Assembly: GCA_020621865.1 (NCBI GenBank)
Contig: JAHRYW010000008.1
Span: 88,618 to 152,617 of the forward strand
Direction of reading: 5' to 3'
DNA length: 64,000 nucleotides
From: Betaproteobacteria bacterium
Lineage (GTDB): Bacteria > Pseudomonadota > Gammaproteobacteria > Burkholderiales > Rhodocyclaceae
Positions 17,859-26,477 of the stretch are shown piece after piece. Below the pieces are notes generated by a model. That model worked only from the letters and a program-made list of their open reading frames with translations. It made no database searches and was not told the DNA's origin. The position numbers and the translations under genes are program-made. Position 1 is the first letter of the stretch, and each line of letters begins with the position of its first letter.

Positions 17859-18707
17859 CTAGACGGCAGTGATGGTCACCGCCACATCGCGTGGCGGGGC
17901 GAAATACGGGGCCGAAGTGACCAGGATGTCGGCGCCGGCCCGCGCATAAGCTTCTGCATTAGCAGAATTTATGCCGCCTGCTGCGGCCACCCGAGTCTGG
18001 GCGCCGGCCGGCATGGCGCGTTTGATACGCGCGATGGCCTCGGGCGGCATTTTTTCCAGTTGCAGGATGTCGGCGCCGGCCTGTTGCCAGACCAGGGCTT
18101 CGGCCTCGTCGCCGACTTCGATGACGACGGCGCGTTCCGGCCACTGGCGGTGCAGGCGCAGGACGGTGGCGGCCGGTGGCTCGTCGCCGAGAAAGGCGCG
18201 ATGTTCGGCGAAGACGAGCAGGGTTTCCGAGAGGCTCAGCCGGTGCGGGCTGGCACCGCCGCAGAGCACGGCCTTGATGGCCGCCGCCTTGGTGCCGGGG
18301 AAGTTCTTGCGGGTGCAGGCGACGCCGATTTCCGGGTTGCCCCGGCGGGCGGCGGCGACGATCCCGGCCGTGCTGCTGGCGATTCCCGACAGGTATTCGA
18401 TCAGGGTCTGGGCGGTTTTCCAGACGGCATGCAAGGCCGCGGCCTCGCCGGCCAGGCTGAGGATTTCGTCGCCGGCGGCCAGTCGTTCGCCACTGCTCCG
18501 GATCGGGCCAGCCAGCTGCAAGCCGCGCAACTGGCCCAGGCGCAGCGCCTCCTCGGCGCCGCACAACACCATCTCGCCCCGCGCCCGGAAGACCATCCGC
18601 CCCGGCTGCCCGCCGATGGCCAGCGCCTGCGTGGTCGCGTCGCCGCACGGGACGTCATCCTGAAGCAGCGATTCGAGCAGGGGATCGGGCAGCGTGTAGG
18701 GGCTCAT
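17859..18707 (-). CDS. modD: ModD (nicotinate-nucleotide pyrophosphorylase-like molybdenum protein)
   Basis: Protein of 282 residues related to quinolinate phosphoribosyltransferase (NadC): LLQDDVPCGDATTQAL at the start, RKNFPGTKAAAIKAVLCGGASPHR in the middle, and the C-terminal barrel AAAGGINSANAEAYARAGADILVTSAPYFA. ModD proteins occur in mod operons of diazotrophs and their precise reaction is unknown. Position between modA and the NifX-like gene supports ModD rather than NadC. Confidence 0.88.
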   Translation of the reverse strand: MSPYTLPDPLLESLLQDDVPCGDATTQALAIGGQPGRMVFRARGEMVLCGAEEALRLGQLRGLQLAGPIRSSGERLAAGDEILSLAGEAAALHAVWKTAQTLIEYLSGIASSTAGIVAAARRGNPEIGVACTRKNFPGTKAAAIKAVLCGGASPHRLSLSETLLVFAEHRAFLGDEPPAATVLRLHRQWPERAVVIEVGDEAEALVWQQAGADILQLEKMPPEAIARIKRAMPAGAQTRVAAAGGINSANAEAYARAGADILVTSAPYFAPPRDVAVTITAV

Positions 18708-18720
18708 GCGGCGCCAGGTC

Positions 18721-19485
<765 letters not shown>

Positions 19486-19529
19486 TTAAGGCGAATGGTT
19501 GTGCCGGGCTGCGGGCGGTATTGGCCGGT

Positions 19530-19733
19530 TCAGTCCTTGTCGGCAGTCGGCGGCGCTGCGGTGTCGGCGGGAATCCCGGCCTTCTCGGCGCAACTGTCCG
19601 GCTCGGACGGATTCAGGCCGATGGCGAATTTCGGCAGCCGGGAGGCGCCGAGGCCACCGCAGCAGCCGTGGGCCAGGGCGGCGCCGCGGCTGATTTCAAA
19701 AGGCTTGTCGTCGGGCGGCGTGGATTGGCTCAT
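19530..19733 (-). CDS. Small Cys-containing protein between modE and modA
   Basis: Protein of 67 residues, not recognised. It has HGCCGG at residues 22-27 and one more Cys near the C-terminus, and a Pro/Asp/Ala-rich tail. GGAAAG precedes the ATG. It lies 19 bp after modE and 62 bp before modA on the same strand, so it is inside the molybdate operon. The vicinal cysteines could bind metal or thiolated molybdenum, but this is speculation. Confidence 0.6.
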   Translation of the reverse strand: MSQSTPPDDKPFEISRGAALAHGCCGGLGASRLPKFAIGLNPSEPDSCAEKAGIPADTAAPPTADKD

Positions 19734-19752
19734 GCGGCTTTCCTTTCGTGGC

Positions 19753-20577
19753 TCAAGCGTATTTGCAGAGGATGACGGCCGAGGCCTTGAAGACGGCGCA
19801 GGCTTGTTCGCCGACGGCAAGGCCGAGGCGTTCGACGCTGTCGTGGGTGACGACGGCGCAGACCGATTTGCCGCTCTTCATGGTCAGCGTGATTTCGGAA
19901 TTGACCGGGCCGTCGTGAATGCGGGTGATCTCGCCCCACAGATGGTTGCGCGCGCTGGTTTTCAGCGTCGGGTCGTTGAGCAGCAGCACGGAGGACGATT
20001 TGACCAGGGCGTTGATTTCCATGCCGATTTTCACTCCCAGGCTTTCCGCCGAGTCGCCGGTGATGACGGCAACGATTTCGTTATCGTCGTCCAGCTTGAG
20101 GCGGACCTCGAAATCGACATGGCCCTCGCGCAGGCCGACGATATGGCCGGCGAACTGGTTGCGGGCGCTGGTCTTCATCGACATCCGCTTGAGCAGTTGG
20201 CGAAACTGCTTGAAGTCGCTGGCCTGGCCGTCGTTCATGCTTTCCGTCAGGCGGTCGAGGGCGGCCTGGTATTCGGCTTCCAGCGCCCGGTAGAGGGCGA
20301 TCACTTTCTTGCCGTAGTCGGTCAGCAGCGTGCCGCCGCCATGCTTGCCGCCGGTCGAGCGCTGGACCAGCGGCTGGTCGGCCAGGTTGTTCATCGCATC
20401 GACGGCATCCCAGGCGGCCTTGTAGGAAAGCGGCACGGCTTTTGCGGCCTGCGAGATGGAGCCGTGCTGGTCGATGGCTTCGAGCAGGCGAATCCGGGTG
20501 TCGCCGAGAAAGGTGCCGAATTCGGAATCGACTTCGAGTTTGCCGCGCAGGCGGTGCAGGATATTGTCCATGGTCAT
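19753..20577 (-). CDS. modE: Molybdate-responsive transcriptional regulator ModE
   Basis: Regulator of 274 residues. The N-terminal winged HTH (LGDTRIRLLEAIDQHGSISQAAKAVPLSYKAAWDAVDAMNN) is followed by two Mop/TOBE molybdate-binding domains, each opening with SARNQFAGHIVGL or SARNHLWGEITRI. ModE dimers with bound molybdate bind CGTTAT-N12-ATAACG-type operators and repress uptake genes. A ModE-like box lies just upstream of its own start, consistent with autoregulation. Confidence 0.95.
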   Translation of the reverse strand: MTMDNILHRLRGKLEVDSEFGTFLGDTRIRLLEAIDQHGSISQAAKAVPLSYKAAWDAVDAMNNLADQPLVQRSTGGKHGGGTLLTDYGKKVIALYRALEAEYQAALDRLTESMNDGQASDFKQFRQLLKRMSMKTSARNQFAGHIVGLREGHVDFEVRLKLDDDNEIVAVITGDSAESLGVKIGMEINALVKSSSVLLLNDPTLKTSARNHLWGEITRIHDGPVNSEITLTMKSGKSVCAVVTHDSVERLGLAVGEQACAVFKASAVILCKYA

Positions 20578-20585
20578 TGCTGGTT

Positions 20586-20609
20586 ATCTATATACATAAC
20601 ACTATAACG
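20586..20609 (-). promoter_or_regulatory. ModE-like box upstream of modE
   Basis: On the minus strand this 24-nt site opens CGTTATAGTGTT and closes ATGTATATAGAT. It has the length and left half of the E. coli modA operator. It ends 9 bp before the modE start, fitting autorepression. Confidence 0.55.
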
Positions 20610-20696
20610 CAACTGATCGAATCGCGCCGAATCGCTTGCGCTATGGTTGATTTCGTAAAACGCTACTCGGTAAAGTGTCATCAACGCGACAGTATT

Positions 20697-20720
20697 CGTT
20701 AGTTATTGATGTATATAGCG
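20697..20720 (+). promoter_or_regulatory. ModE-like box upstream of modG
   Basis: A 24-nt site opens CGTTAGTTATTG and closes ATGTATATAGCG, with both half-sites close to the ModE consensus. It lies 39 bp upstream of the Mop-domain gene. Confidence 0.6.
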
Positions 20721-20759
20721 AGAAACGGGCCAGCTTTTTCAACCATCCAGGAGAGCAGC

Positions 20760-21188
20760 ATGAATGTCAGCGCACGCAACGTTTTCAAGGGCAAGATCAG
20801 CGCGCTGGTCGATGGCGCCGTCAATGCCGAAGTCGAAATCTCCCTGGCCGGGGGCGACAAAATTGTCGCAATCGTGACAGAGGGCAGCGTCAAATCGCTG
20901 GGCCTGGCCATCGGCAAGGAGGCAATCGCCTACGTCAAGGCCCCCTGGGTGATGCTGCTGGCCGGTCCGCAGGAAGCCAAGTTCTCGGCACGCAACCAGT
21001 TGAGCGGCCAGGTCAGCGCCTTGCACAAGGGCGGGGTCAATACCGAAGTCGCAGTCACCCTGCCTGGTGGCGCCGTGGTCTATGCTGTCGTCACCAACGA
21101 GGCGGTGATGGAACTCGGGCTCAAGGAAGGCTCGGCGGCCACGGCCTTGATCAAGGCCAGCCACGTGATTCTGGGCATTCCGGCCTGA
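20760..21188 (+). CDS. modG: Di-Mop molbindin ModG (molybdate storage/homeostasis)
   Basis: Protein of 142 residues made of two tandem Mop domains (SARNVFKGKISAL and SARNQLSGQVSAL openings, each followed by a TEGSVKSLGLAIG or TNEAVMELGLKEG strand). Length and layout match the Azotobacter ModG molbindin, which binds molybdate in a trimer. AGGAGAGC supports the start at 20760; an earlier in-frame ATG would read through the promoter. It is divergent from modE with ModE-like boxes between. Confidence 0.9.
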   Translation: MNVSARNVFKGKISALVDGAVNAEVEISLAGGDKIVAIVTEGSVKSLGLAIGKEAIAYVKAPWVMLLAGPQEAKFSARNQLSGQVSALHKGGVNTEVAVTLPGGAVVYAVVTNEAVMELGLKEGSAATALIKASHVILGIPA

Positions 21189-21207
21189 TTGTCGTCGGGC
21201 GGGCAGG

Positions 21208-21233
21208 CCAAGGCAGTCGGCGGACTGCCTTGG
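21208..21233. terminator. Hairpin after modG, likely terminator
   Basis: A perfect 10-bp stem CCAAGGCAGT/ACTGCCTTGG with a 6-base loop lies 20 bp after the modG stop and 47 bp from the convergent gene. No T-run follows, so termination is inferred. Confidence 0.5.
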
Positions 21234-21279
21234 TCGTTCGGCCCATCGGGGTCGCAAGATGCCAGCCGGGGCAGGCTGG

Positions 21280-21822
21280 TCAGTCGACAATCTTTCTGAC
21301 CTCGATCTCTTTCAGCCACCTGACGTGGCGTGGCCCGGTACGGATGTCCTTGGTCGAGATCAGCGCGATGCGGCCGTCTTCATCGCTCAGGGGCAGGCCG
21401 CCTTTTTCGAAGAAGACAATGACGCCGTCGCCAATCGGGGAGTTGAAAATCTCGGTCCAGGAAAAGACGACCTTGTAGCCATCGCTGGCCGTCGCAATGA
21501 CCGCCATCTTCTTGACGTCGTTGTGGCTGCGCGAAACGACCGCGGCCTTTTCCAGGATGTCACGCAGCAGTACTCCCTTGAGATTTTCCTTTTTCCCCAG
21601 TTCGGCACCGGACTGGCAGACCACCGGGATTTCACTGATCTTTTGCGGCGGGAATTTTCTGAGGTCTTCGACCCGCAGTTCCAGCGCATGTTCGACCAGG
21701 CCGCCGATGGCGAGGCTTTCGGTGACGTATTTTGCCGGATCGTCGACTTTCCCCGCGGCAATGCAGTGTCCTACGGTCGATAGCAAAATTAGCGTAAAAA
21801 TGGAACGGATGAATCGGTGCAT
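21280..21822 (-). CDS. Periplasmic molybdopterin-type domain protein (sulfite oxidase-like Mo domain, short)
   Basis: Protein of 180 residues with a signal peptide (LILLSTVGHCIAA). It resembles the oxidoreductase molybdopterin-binding fold: LELRVEDLRKFPPQKISEIPVVCQSG, then LKGVLLRDILEKAAV and GYKVVFSWTEIFNSPIGDGVIVFFEKGGLPLSDEDGRIALIS. It is far shorter than true sulfite oxidases, so it may bind a pterin or metal rather than catalyse. AGAAGGAG supports the start. It is the last gene of the TonB-receptor molybdenum operon. Confidence 0.7.
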   Translation of the reverse strand: MHRFIRSIFTLILLSTVGHCIAAGKVDDPAKYVTESLAIGGLVEHALELRVEDLRKFPPQKISEIPVVCQSGAELGKKENLKGVLLRDILEKAAVVSRSHNDVKKMAVIATASDGYKVVFSWTEIFNSPIGDGVIVFFEKGGLPLSDEDGRIALISTKDIRTGPRHVRWLKEIEVRKIVD

Positions 21823-21875
21823 TTGGAAGGCTCCTTCTGGCGTTGCTGGTGTGTTTGGTCGTGTTTGAATCAATT

Positions 21876-22502
21876 TCAGGGTCTGCCGGCGTACAGGGTG
21901 GATTCGCCGCGCCCAGCTCGGGCGAACCAGTCGTGCCGGCGTAGCGGCTCGGTTGTCGTGGTGGACGGGGCGGTGCCGGATGCCTGGTGCCGATGGAGCT
22001 GGTCGAACCACTGCTCCAGCGCCTGGCGGTTCGGTGCCAGTTCGGCCGAGAGACCGCCGGTGAACGTTCGCCAGGCATCGAGATGCCGCCGAGGGACGAT
22101 GGTCAGTACCGGGATCTGGCGTGACATCAGGTCGAGCATCTCGGCGGCAAATCCGCCGCCTTTGGCTTCCAGCGCCGAATAGCGGTTAAATATCGCCAGG
22201 TCGGCCCCGCGCAGGGCAATCCGGCGCATCACGACACTCGATTCGACAATGCCGCCGAGATCCAGCCGGCAGGATACGGAGTGCGTGCCAAGATACTGGG
22301 TGATCGGATACATGCGACCGCTATCGAGGTCGACCAGGCTGACCTGTCTGCTCTGGCAGTTGCCGCAGGTTTCCTGGACGAGGCCACGGATCTGCCGGCC
22401 GCGGCCGATCTGGGCGATGGCAAAGCCGCTGACGATTTGGTCGATGTCCGCGTTGCCATCGGGGATGACTGCGGCAATAGGTGCAACAGATTGATGGTCC
22501 AT
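21876..22502 (-). CDS. DUF2478 domain protein
   Basis: Protein of 208 residues of the DUF2478 family, which recurs beside molybdate transport genes. It has a nucleotide-binding-like N-terminus (AAVIPDGNADIDQIVSGFA), the segment IRGLVQETCGNCQSRQVSLVDLDSGRMYPITQ, and RGADLAIFNRYSALEAKGGGFAAEMLDLMSR, which fits a P-loop NTPase-like fold with a degenerate loop. Four-residue GAGG lies upstream of the start. It begins 8 bp after the TonB receptor stop. Confidence 0.75.
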   Translation of the reverse strand: MDHQSVAPIAAVIPDGNADIDQIVSGFAIAQIGRGRQIRGLVQETCGNCQSRQVSLVDLDSGRMYPITQYLGTHSVSCRLDLGGIVESSVVMRRIALRGADLAIFNRYSALEAKGGGFAAEMLDLMSRQIPVLTIVPRRHLDAWRTFTGGLSAELAPNRQALEQWFDQLHRHQASGTAPSTTTTEPLRRHDWFARAGRGESTLYAGRP

Positions 22503-22510
22503 GATCAGCC

Positions 22511-24517
22511 TCAGAAACGGTAGTTGGCATTGGAAAACCACATCCGGCCCGGATTGGGGAAACCATAGGCCAGGGCGTAGTTCTCGTCGGTCAGGTTGGT
22601 CACGCCGGCCTCGATGTCCAGGTTCGGCAGCGGCGTGTACATCGCCTTCAGGTTGAGGGTCGTGTGGTCGCCGGTCTTGACGGTATTCGACGTCCAGCGG
22701 CTGCTTTCCGACTCGATGTAGGGAACGATTTGCAGCGACCCGAAGGGGCGGATGATCGCGTAGGTGGTCAGCTTGTTCTGCGGGATGTCGGTCAGTCTGG
22801 TGCCTGGGCTGCTGATGTTTTCCATGTCGATGTAGGTGTAGTTGGCGCCGACCTCGAGCCAGGCGGTGAGCGGCGAGCGCAGGCCGAGTTCCAGGCCGGT
22901 GCTGCGGACCTTGCCGACGTTCTGCATCTGACAGCGGTTGATTGCGGTGCAGCTGGAGGCGCCCGGTTGGTAGACCGTCTGGATCTTGTCGCTGATGTCG
23001 CTGTAGAAAATCGCCGCTTCGGCTTTGGCGCCCGGCCAGGGGGTGCCCTGGTAGCCGATTTCGTAATTCACTGATTCTTCCGGCTTGAGGCCGGGGTTTT
23101 CAATATAGGTGTTGAGGCGGGCGGAGTAGCGGTCCTTCAGTGTCGGCAGGCGGGTTTTCTGCGCGATCGTGGCGTAGAAGCGGGTCCGTTCCGAGAAGTC
23201 GTAGAAGAGCCCGGCCTGGCCGTTGTCGGCGCTTTGCTTGCCGGGCAGCGAGTAGGCGTTGCCGCGGTTGAACACGCTGTCCGGTTTCAGTTGGTGGTGG
23301 GCGTAGCCGATCGAGAGCAGCAGGGAATCGGTCAGCTGGATGTTGTCCTCGGCGGCCAAGGAAACCAGCGTGTCCTTCTCGGTGTTCAACTGGGCATTGG
23401 CATCGGTTTCCTTGTGCTGGTCCTGCTTGTAGTGGGTGACCAGGCGGAAGGTGTTGTTGGAGATACGCGTCGATTCGAGTTCCAGCGATCCGCCCTGGGT
23501 CTTGTCGTGGTAGATGCTGCGCCCGGTGCTGACGCTGCCGGCGCCGCTGGTTTTCAGGACGGTGTAGGTGCTGTCGGTAAACGTGTCCACCTCGTTGTCG
23601 AATTTGTCGACATAGAGCCTGGCCTTCAATGTTTCGTGCTGGCCGAGGGCCGTTTTCGAAACGAAATAGAGGCTTTCCTTGTTCCAGAACGGCCATTGCC
23701 AATAGCGGGCGGCAGTCGGGTCGGTCGATGGGGGCTGGCCTTTTTCGCCGTCCTGCTTGACGTAGCTGATGGCGTATTCGTCGGTGGCGTTGGGCGTCAG
23801 GCCGACCTTGAACGACAGCTTGCTGTCCTGGCGATAGGCGTTCTCCCGGCGGCCGCCGTTTTCGGAGGCGGTCGCCTTGAAGTCATGCGACAACCGGAAG
23901 TAGTCGGCTTCGGCGTACGAGGCGCCGGCCTGGATGTACCACAGGCCCTGGTTGCTGCCGACATTGACCGAGGTGTGGCGCTCGTTGCCCGAGCCGAAGC
24001 CGATGTTGATGTCGCCTTCAAAGCCGCTGCGAGGCTTGCGCGAGATCAGGTTGATGGCGCCCCCCAGCGCATTGGGGCCGTAGGCGACCGAGCTGAAGCC
24101 CTTGACGACCTGGATCGCCGCCAGGTCGGCCGTCGTGAAGCGGCTGAAATCGACGTAGCCGTCGTAGGGGACGTACACCGGGATGCCGTCGATGAAGAGG
24201 GGCGCCTGGCGGACGTCGTAGCCGCGCAGGTAAATGATCTTCTCGTTGCGGGAATTGGTCGACACGGTGACCCCGGAGAGCAGGTCGATCGCCTCGGCGA
24301 CGTTGTCGCGGTTGAAGGTGCGCATCTCTTCGCGGGTCACGACGGAGGCGACCTGCTCCTCGCCGATTTCGCCGAGCGGAGTCTTTCGGGCATTGACCTG
24401 GACGGTGCCGAGTTCGAAGATCGGTTCGCCGGCGACGGCCAGGCCGCTGCCCAGAAGATTGGCGAGCAGAACGGCCAGGATTGTTCGGGGCATCGGTAGT
24501 GTGGTGGTTTTCAGCAT
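22511..24517 (-). CDS. TonB-dependent receptor of a ModE-boxed operon
   Basis: Outer-membrane receptor of 668 residues: signal peptide, TonB-box-like VQVNARKTPLG, plug (VVTREEMRTFNRDNVAEAIDLLSGVTV; VVKGFSSVAYGPNALGGAINLISRK) and a barrel ending in aromatic NYRF. The genes around it (XRE regulator, DUF2478, molybdopterin-type protein) and the two ModE-like boxes at the operon head suggest that it imports molybdate, tungstate or a metallophore complex. The ligand is inferred, not shown. Confidence 0.88.
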   Translation of the reverse strand: MLKTTTLPMPRTILAVLLANLLGSGLAVAGEPIFELGTVQVNARKTPLGEIGEEQVASVVTREEMRTFNRDNVAEAIDLLSGVTVSTNSRNEKIIYLRGYDVRQAPLFIDGIPVYVPYDGYVDFSRFTTADLAAIQVVKGFSSVAYGPNALGGAINLISRKPRSGFEGDINIGFGSGNERHTSVNVGSNQGLWYIQAGASYAEADYFRLSHDFKATASENGGRRENAYRQDSKLSFKVGLTPNATDEYAISYVKQDGEKGQPPSTDPTAARYWQWPFWNKESLYFVSKTALGQHETLKARLYVDKFDNEVDTFTDSTYTVLKTSGAGSVSTGRSIYHDKTQGGSLELESTRISNNTFRLVTHYKQDQHKETDANAQLNTEKDTLVSLAAEDNIQLTDSLLLSIGYAHHQLKPDSVFNRGNAYSLPGKQSADNGQAGLFYDFSERTRFYATIAQKTRLPTLKDRYSARLNTYIENPGLKPEESVNYEIGYQGTPWPGAKAEAAIFYSDISDKIQTVYQPGASSCTAINRCQMQNVGKVRSTGLELGLRSPLTAWLEVGANYTYIDMENISSPGTRLTDIPQNKLTTYAIIRPFGSLQIVPYIESESSRWTSNTVKTGDHTTLNLKAMYTPLPNLDIEAGVTNLTDENYALAYGFPNPGRMWFSNANYRF

Positions 24518-24557
24518 GAAGTCCTCCCTGACTGTGGCTGGATGATTGAGTGTTTTT

Positions 24558-24803
24558 TTATTTGCTGCTTGGCTCGGCCAGGGCGATTTCGACGCTGTTG
24601 CCGGGATAGCGGGCGAACAGGGCGAGTTCCCCGCCTAGGGTGGCGATGTGCATGTCGTCCTGGCTTTCGAGTTGGGCGATATAGGGTTGCGAGACCTTGA
24701 GCAGGCTGGCCAAGGTGCTCTGCGACAGGCCTTGCTGGTGGCGCAGGCCGGTCAGCGTCAGCTTGTCGTCGGGCTCAGCGGGGCATGTCGGGACTGATCG
24801 CAT
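24558..24803 (-). CDS. XRE-type HTH regulator, small
   Basis: Protein of 81 residues with one helix-turn-helix (LTLTGLRHQQGLSQSTLASLLKVSQPYIAQLESQDDMHIATLGG, residues 15-58) and a short C-terminal tail. It overlaps the end of the upstream 133-aa gene by 29 bp and precedes the TonB receptor, so it probably adds local control to this operon. Resembles antitoxin-like XRE proteins, but no toxin is adjacent. Confidence 0.75.
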   Translation of the reverse strand: MRSVPTCPAEPDDKLTLTGLRHQQGLSQSTLASLLKVSQPYIAQLESQDDMHIATLGGELALFARYPGNSVEIALAEPSSK

Positions 24804-25176
24804 AAAAACCTCGCGGCGGGTTGCCGGGCTGGGTGGTGATGGTGCGAAAGATCAGCCAGCGCTCGTCGCGCAGGCGCCAGGCGGCCATTTCCTCGCTGTA
24901 GGCGCCGGCAGCACCGGGATCGTCGGTGGCAGGCCGGGGCAGCGTGAAGCTGTGCGAGGTGAAGCAGGGCAGATAGTCGGCGTCGTAGCCGACCGTGCGT
25001 TCGGCCTTGATTTCGTATTCGCTGTAGTGGTCGAAATGCAGAGGCTGGTCGACAGCGTCGGTCCAGGCATCGGGCAGGTGCCGGTCCCAGCGCGGCGACG
25101 CCGGAGCTGGCGGGTCGTCGAACTGGCTGGGGCCGCGCCGGTCTGGCGCAGCAAGGTGGGAAGGCAGTGTTTTCAT
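24775..25176 (-). CDS. Hypothetical protein heading the ModE-boxed TonB operon
   Basis: Protein of 133 residues, not recognised. It is Pro/Asp/Arg-rich with no signal peptide or membrane segment. A compact C-terminal half (EEMAAWRLRDERWLIFRTITTQPGNPPRGFYAI) looks like a folded beta-rich domain. The start at 25176 follows a weak GA-rich site and lies 3 bp from a ModE-like box, which would make repression direct. It overlaps the XRE gene. Confidence 0.6.
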   Translation of the reverse strand: MKTLPSHLAAPDRRGPSQFDDPPAPASPRWDRHLPDAWTDAVDQPLHFDHYSEYEIKAERTVGYDADYLPCFTSHSFTLPRPATDDPGAAGAYSEEMAAWRLRDERWLIFRTITTQPGNPPRGFYAISPDMPR

Positions 25177-25179
25177 TTT

Positions 25180-25203
25180 CAAAATATACAAACGTATATA
25201 ACG
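25180..25203 (-). promoter_or_regulatory. ModE-like box 1, TonB operon
   Basis: On the minus strand it opens CGTTATATACGT and continues TTGTATATTTTG. The left half is close to the ModE consensus and the right half is weak. It is directly upstream of the first gene. Confidence 0.5.
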
Positions 25204-25277
25204 ATGAATACGCTTCAGCAAAATGAATGCCGGATTAAAAGCGGGTGTTTTGCCTTGGTTTGTCGCGACAATTATTT

Positions 25278-25301
25278 CGTTATGTTGTTAACTATACAAC
25301 G
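25278..25301. promoter_or_regulatory. ModE-like box 2, TonB operon
   Basis: A 24-nt near-palindrome opens CGTTATGTTGTT and closes AACTATACAACG. It is the best ModE match in the window, the same length as the E. coli modA operator, and is flanked by TGTCGCGACA and TTGTCGACAA palindromes. It lies about 100 bp upstream of the gene at 25176. Confidence 0.65.
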
Positions 25302-25339
25302 TTGTCGACAATCTGACAGGACTGATTCGTGGTTGGGTG

Positions 25340-25645
25340 TCAGGTATCGAAGTGCATCGCCAGGCTGGCCAGCGCTTTGGGCAGCGGCAGGTTTTCCTCG
25401 GTTTCGATGATGCCGGGCACCGGGTGGGGGTATTCGAAGAACAGGCCGTAGGTGCCGGGGCGCTGGCCGTGCAGGTAGACATGGGCGCGCAGGCTGGCCA
25501 GTTCGGCATGGCGCAGCGTGACGATGCATGGATCGTTGCCGTCGTCGGGCGCGACGTCGCAACTTTCGCCGGCCCGTTCGTCGAGCGAGACGAGCAGGCG
25601 GCGCAGGGCGCGGTCCTTGGGTAGCGACCAGGGGTTGGCGTTCAT
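25340..25645 (-). CDS. Hypothetical protein of the NifA-box operon (101 aa)
   Basis: Protein of 101 residues, not recognised. It has a basic N-terminus (SLPKDRALRRLLVSLDERAGESCDVAPDDGNDPCIVTLRHAELASLRAHVYLHG) and a hydrophobic beta-rich middle ending in SLAMHFDT. Two Cys are present. Its start overlaps the flavodoxin stop (ATGA). The operon has a NifA box and sigma-54 promoter, so a role linked to nitrogen fixation is inferred from context only. Confidence 0.65.
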   Translation of the reverse strand: MNANPWSLPKDRALRRLLVSLDERAGESCDVAPDDGNDPCIVTLRHAELASLRAHVYLHGQRPGTYGLFFEYPHPVPGIIETEENLPLPKALASLAMHFDT

Positions 25646-26175
25646 CGCAGCAGCTCCGCTTTGATTTCGGCCAGCCAGGTATCGATGCGCCCCTCGGTCA
25701 GCACCGGCTGGTGGTGCTGGTCGAGGGCCAGGCCGAGGAAGTGCTCGCCATCGACGGACTGCGAGGCGGTGAATTCGTAACCGGCAGTCGGCCAGCGACC
25801 GACCACGCGGGCGCCACGGGCGGCGAAGGCGTCGTGGAGATGGCCGATGGCATCGACGAATTCGTTGGGATACTTCTTCTGGTCGCCGAGGCCGAAGATG
25901 GCGACGGTCTTGCCGCTCAGGTCGGCGTCGGCCAGTTGCGGCAGGAATTCCTCCCAGCTCGGCTGGGCGAGGCCGACCGACTGGCCGGGCAGTTCGCCGT
26001 CGCCGAGCGTCGGGCTGCCGAGGATCAGGGCGTCGTAGGCGAGCAAGTCGGCCAGCGTCGTGCGCCCGATATTGACCGGCGCGTCGGCCAGATCGCCCAG
26101 TTTTTTGGCGATCTGCTTGGCGATCAGCCGGGTGCGCCCGGTGTCCGTGCCGAAGAAAATTCCGATTTTTGCCAT
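25642..26175 (-). CDS. nifF: Flavodoxin, NifF type
   Basis: Long-chain flavodoxin of 177 residues. The FMN phosphate loop is GTDTGRTR (residues 9-16); later loops ILGSPTLGDGELPG and IFGLGDQKKYPNEFVDAIGHLHDAF bind the isoalloxazine ring and mark the long-chain class. NifF flavodoxins donate low-potential electrons to nitrogenase reductase. The NifA/sigma-54 control region and NifZ-like neighbour favour that role over a housekeeping flavodoxin. Confidence 0.87.
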   Translation of the reverse strand: MAKIGIFFGTDTGRTRLIAKQIAKKLGDLADAPVNIGRTTLADLLAYDALILGSPTLGDGELPGQSVGLAQPSWEEFLPQLADADLSGKTVAIFGLGDQKKYPNEFVDAIGHLHDAFAARGARVVGRWPTAGYEFTASQSVDGEHFLGLALDQHHQPVLTEGRIDTWLAEIKAELLR

Positions 26176-26209
26176 TTTTTGCCGCTCACCGTAGGGTTGC
26201 CCGTTTTTG

Positions 26210-26473
26210 TCATGGCTGCACGCTTTGCGTCAGCTCGTCCGGCAGGCAGCCGACCGGGTGGCCGAGGCTGCCATCCGGGCCGTTCTCGAACTGGACAAGG
26301 TAGATTTCCTTGCTCTCATCCAGTTCGGCCACGCCGTAATGGACGATCACGCCGCGCATGCCGGCCGGGGCGATCAGGCCTTCGGCTTCGGCGATGCCGG
26401 GCATGCCGCCATCGTTGAGAATGTCTTCGGCAGCGAACACCATGTCGCCGACTTCGTATTGGATCTTTTCCAT
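26210..26473 (-). CDS. nifZ: NifZ family protein
   Basis: Protein of 87 residues. The pattern GD-x-V-x-I-x-NDG-x-PG, then G-x-RG-x-V-x-G, IYLVQF and VGCLPDEL matches the NifZ domain, which helps assemble the P-cluster of the MoFe protein. The start at 26473 overlaps nothing and lies 4 bp after the ferredoxin stop. A longer start at 26560 would run into the ferredoxin gene. Confidence 0.8.
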   Translation of the reverse strand: MEKIQYEVGDMVFAAEDILNDGGMPGIAEAEGLIAPAGMRGVIVHYGVAELDESKEIYLVQFENGPDGSLGHPVGCLPDELTQSVQP

Positions 26474-26477
26474 GATC

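Noticed and set aside
21766..21790. Possible fifth copy of the AATGCTACGGTC repeat
   Set aside because: Only CTACGGTCG is shared, the flanks differ, and it lies in a normal signal-peptide coding stretch.
23234..24499. A 421-codon plus-strand frame opposite the third TonB receptor
   Set aside because: Mirror of a real gene with biased Gly/Val/Asp composition.
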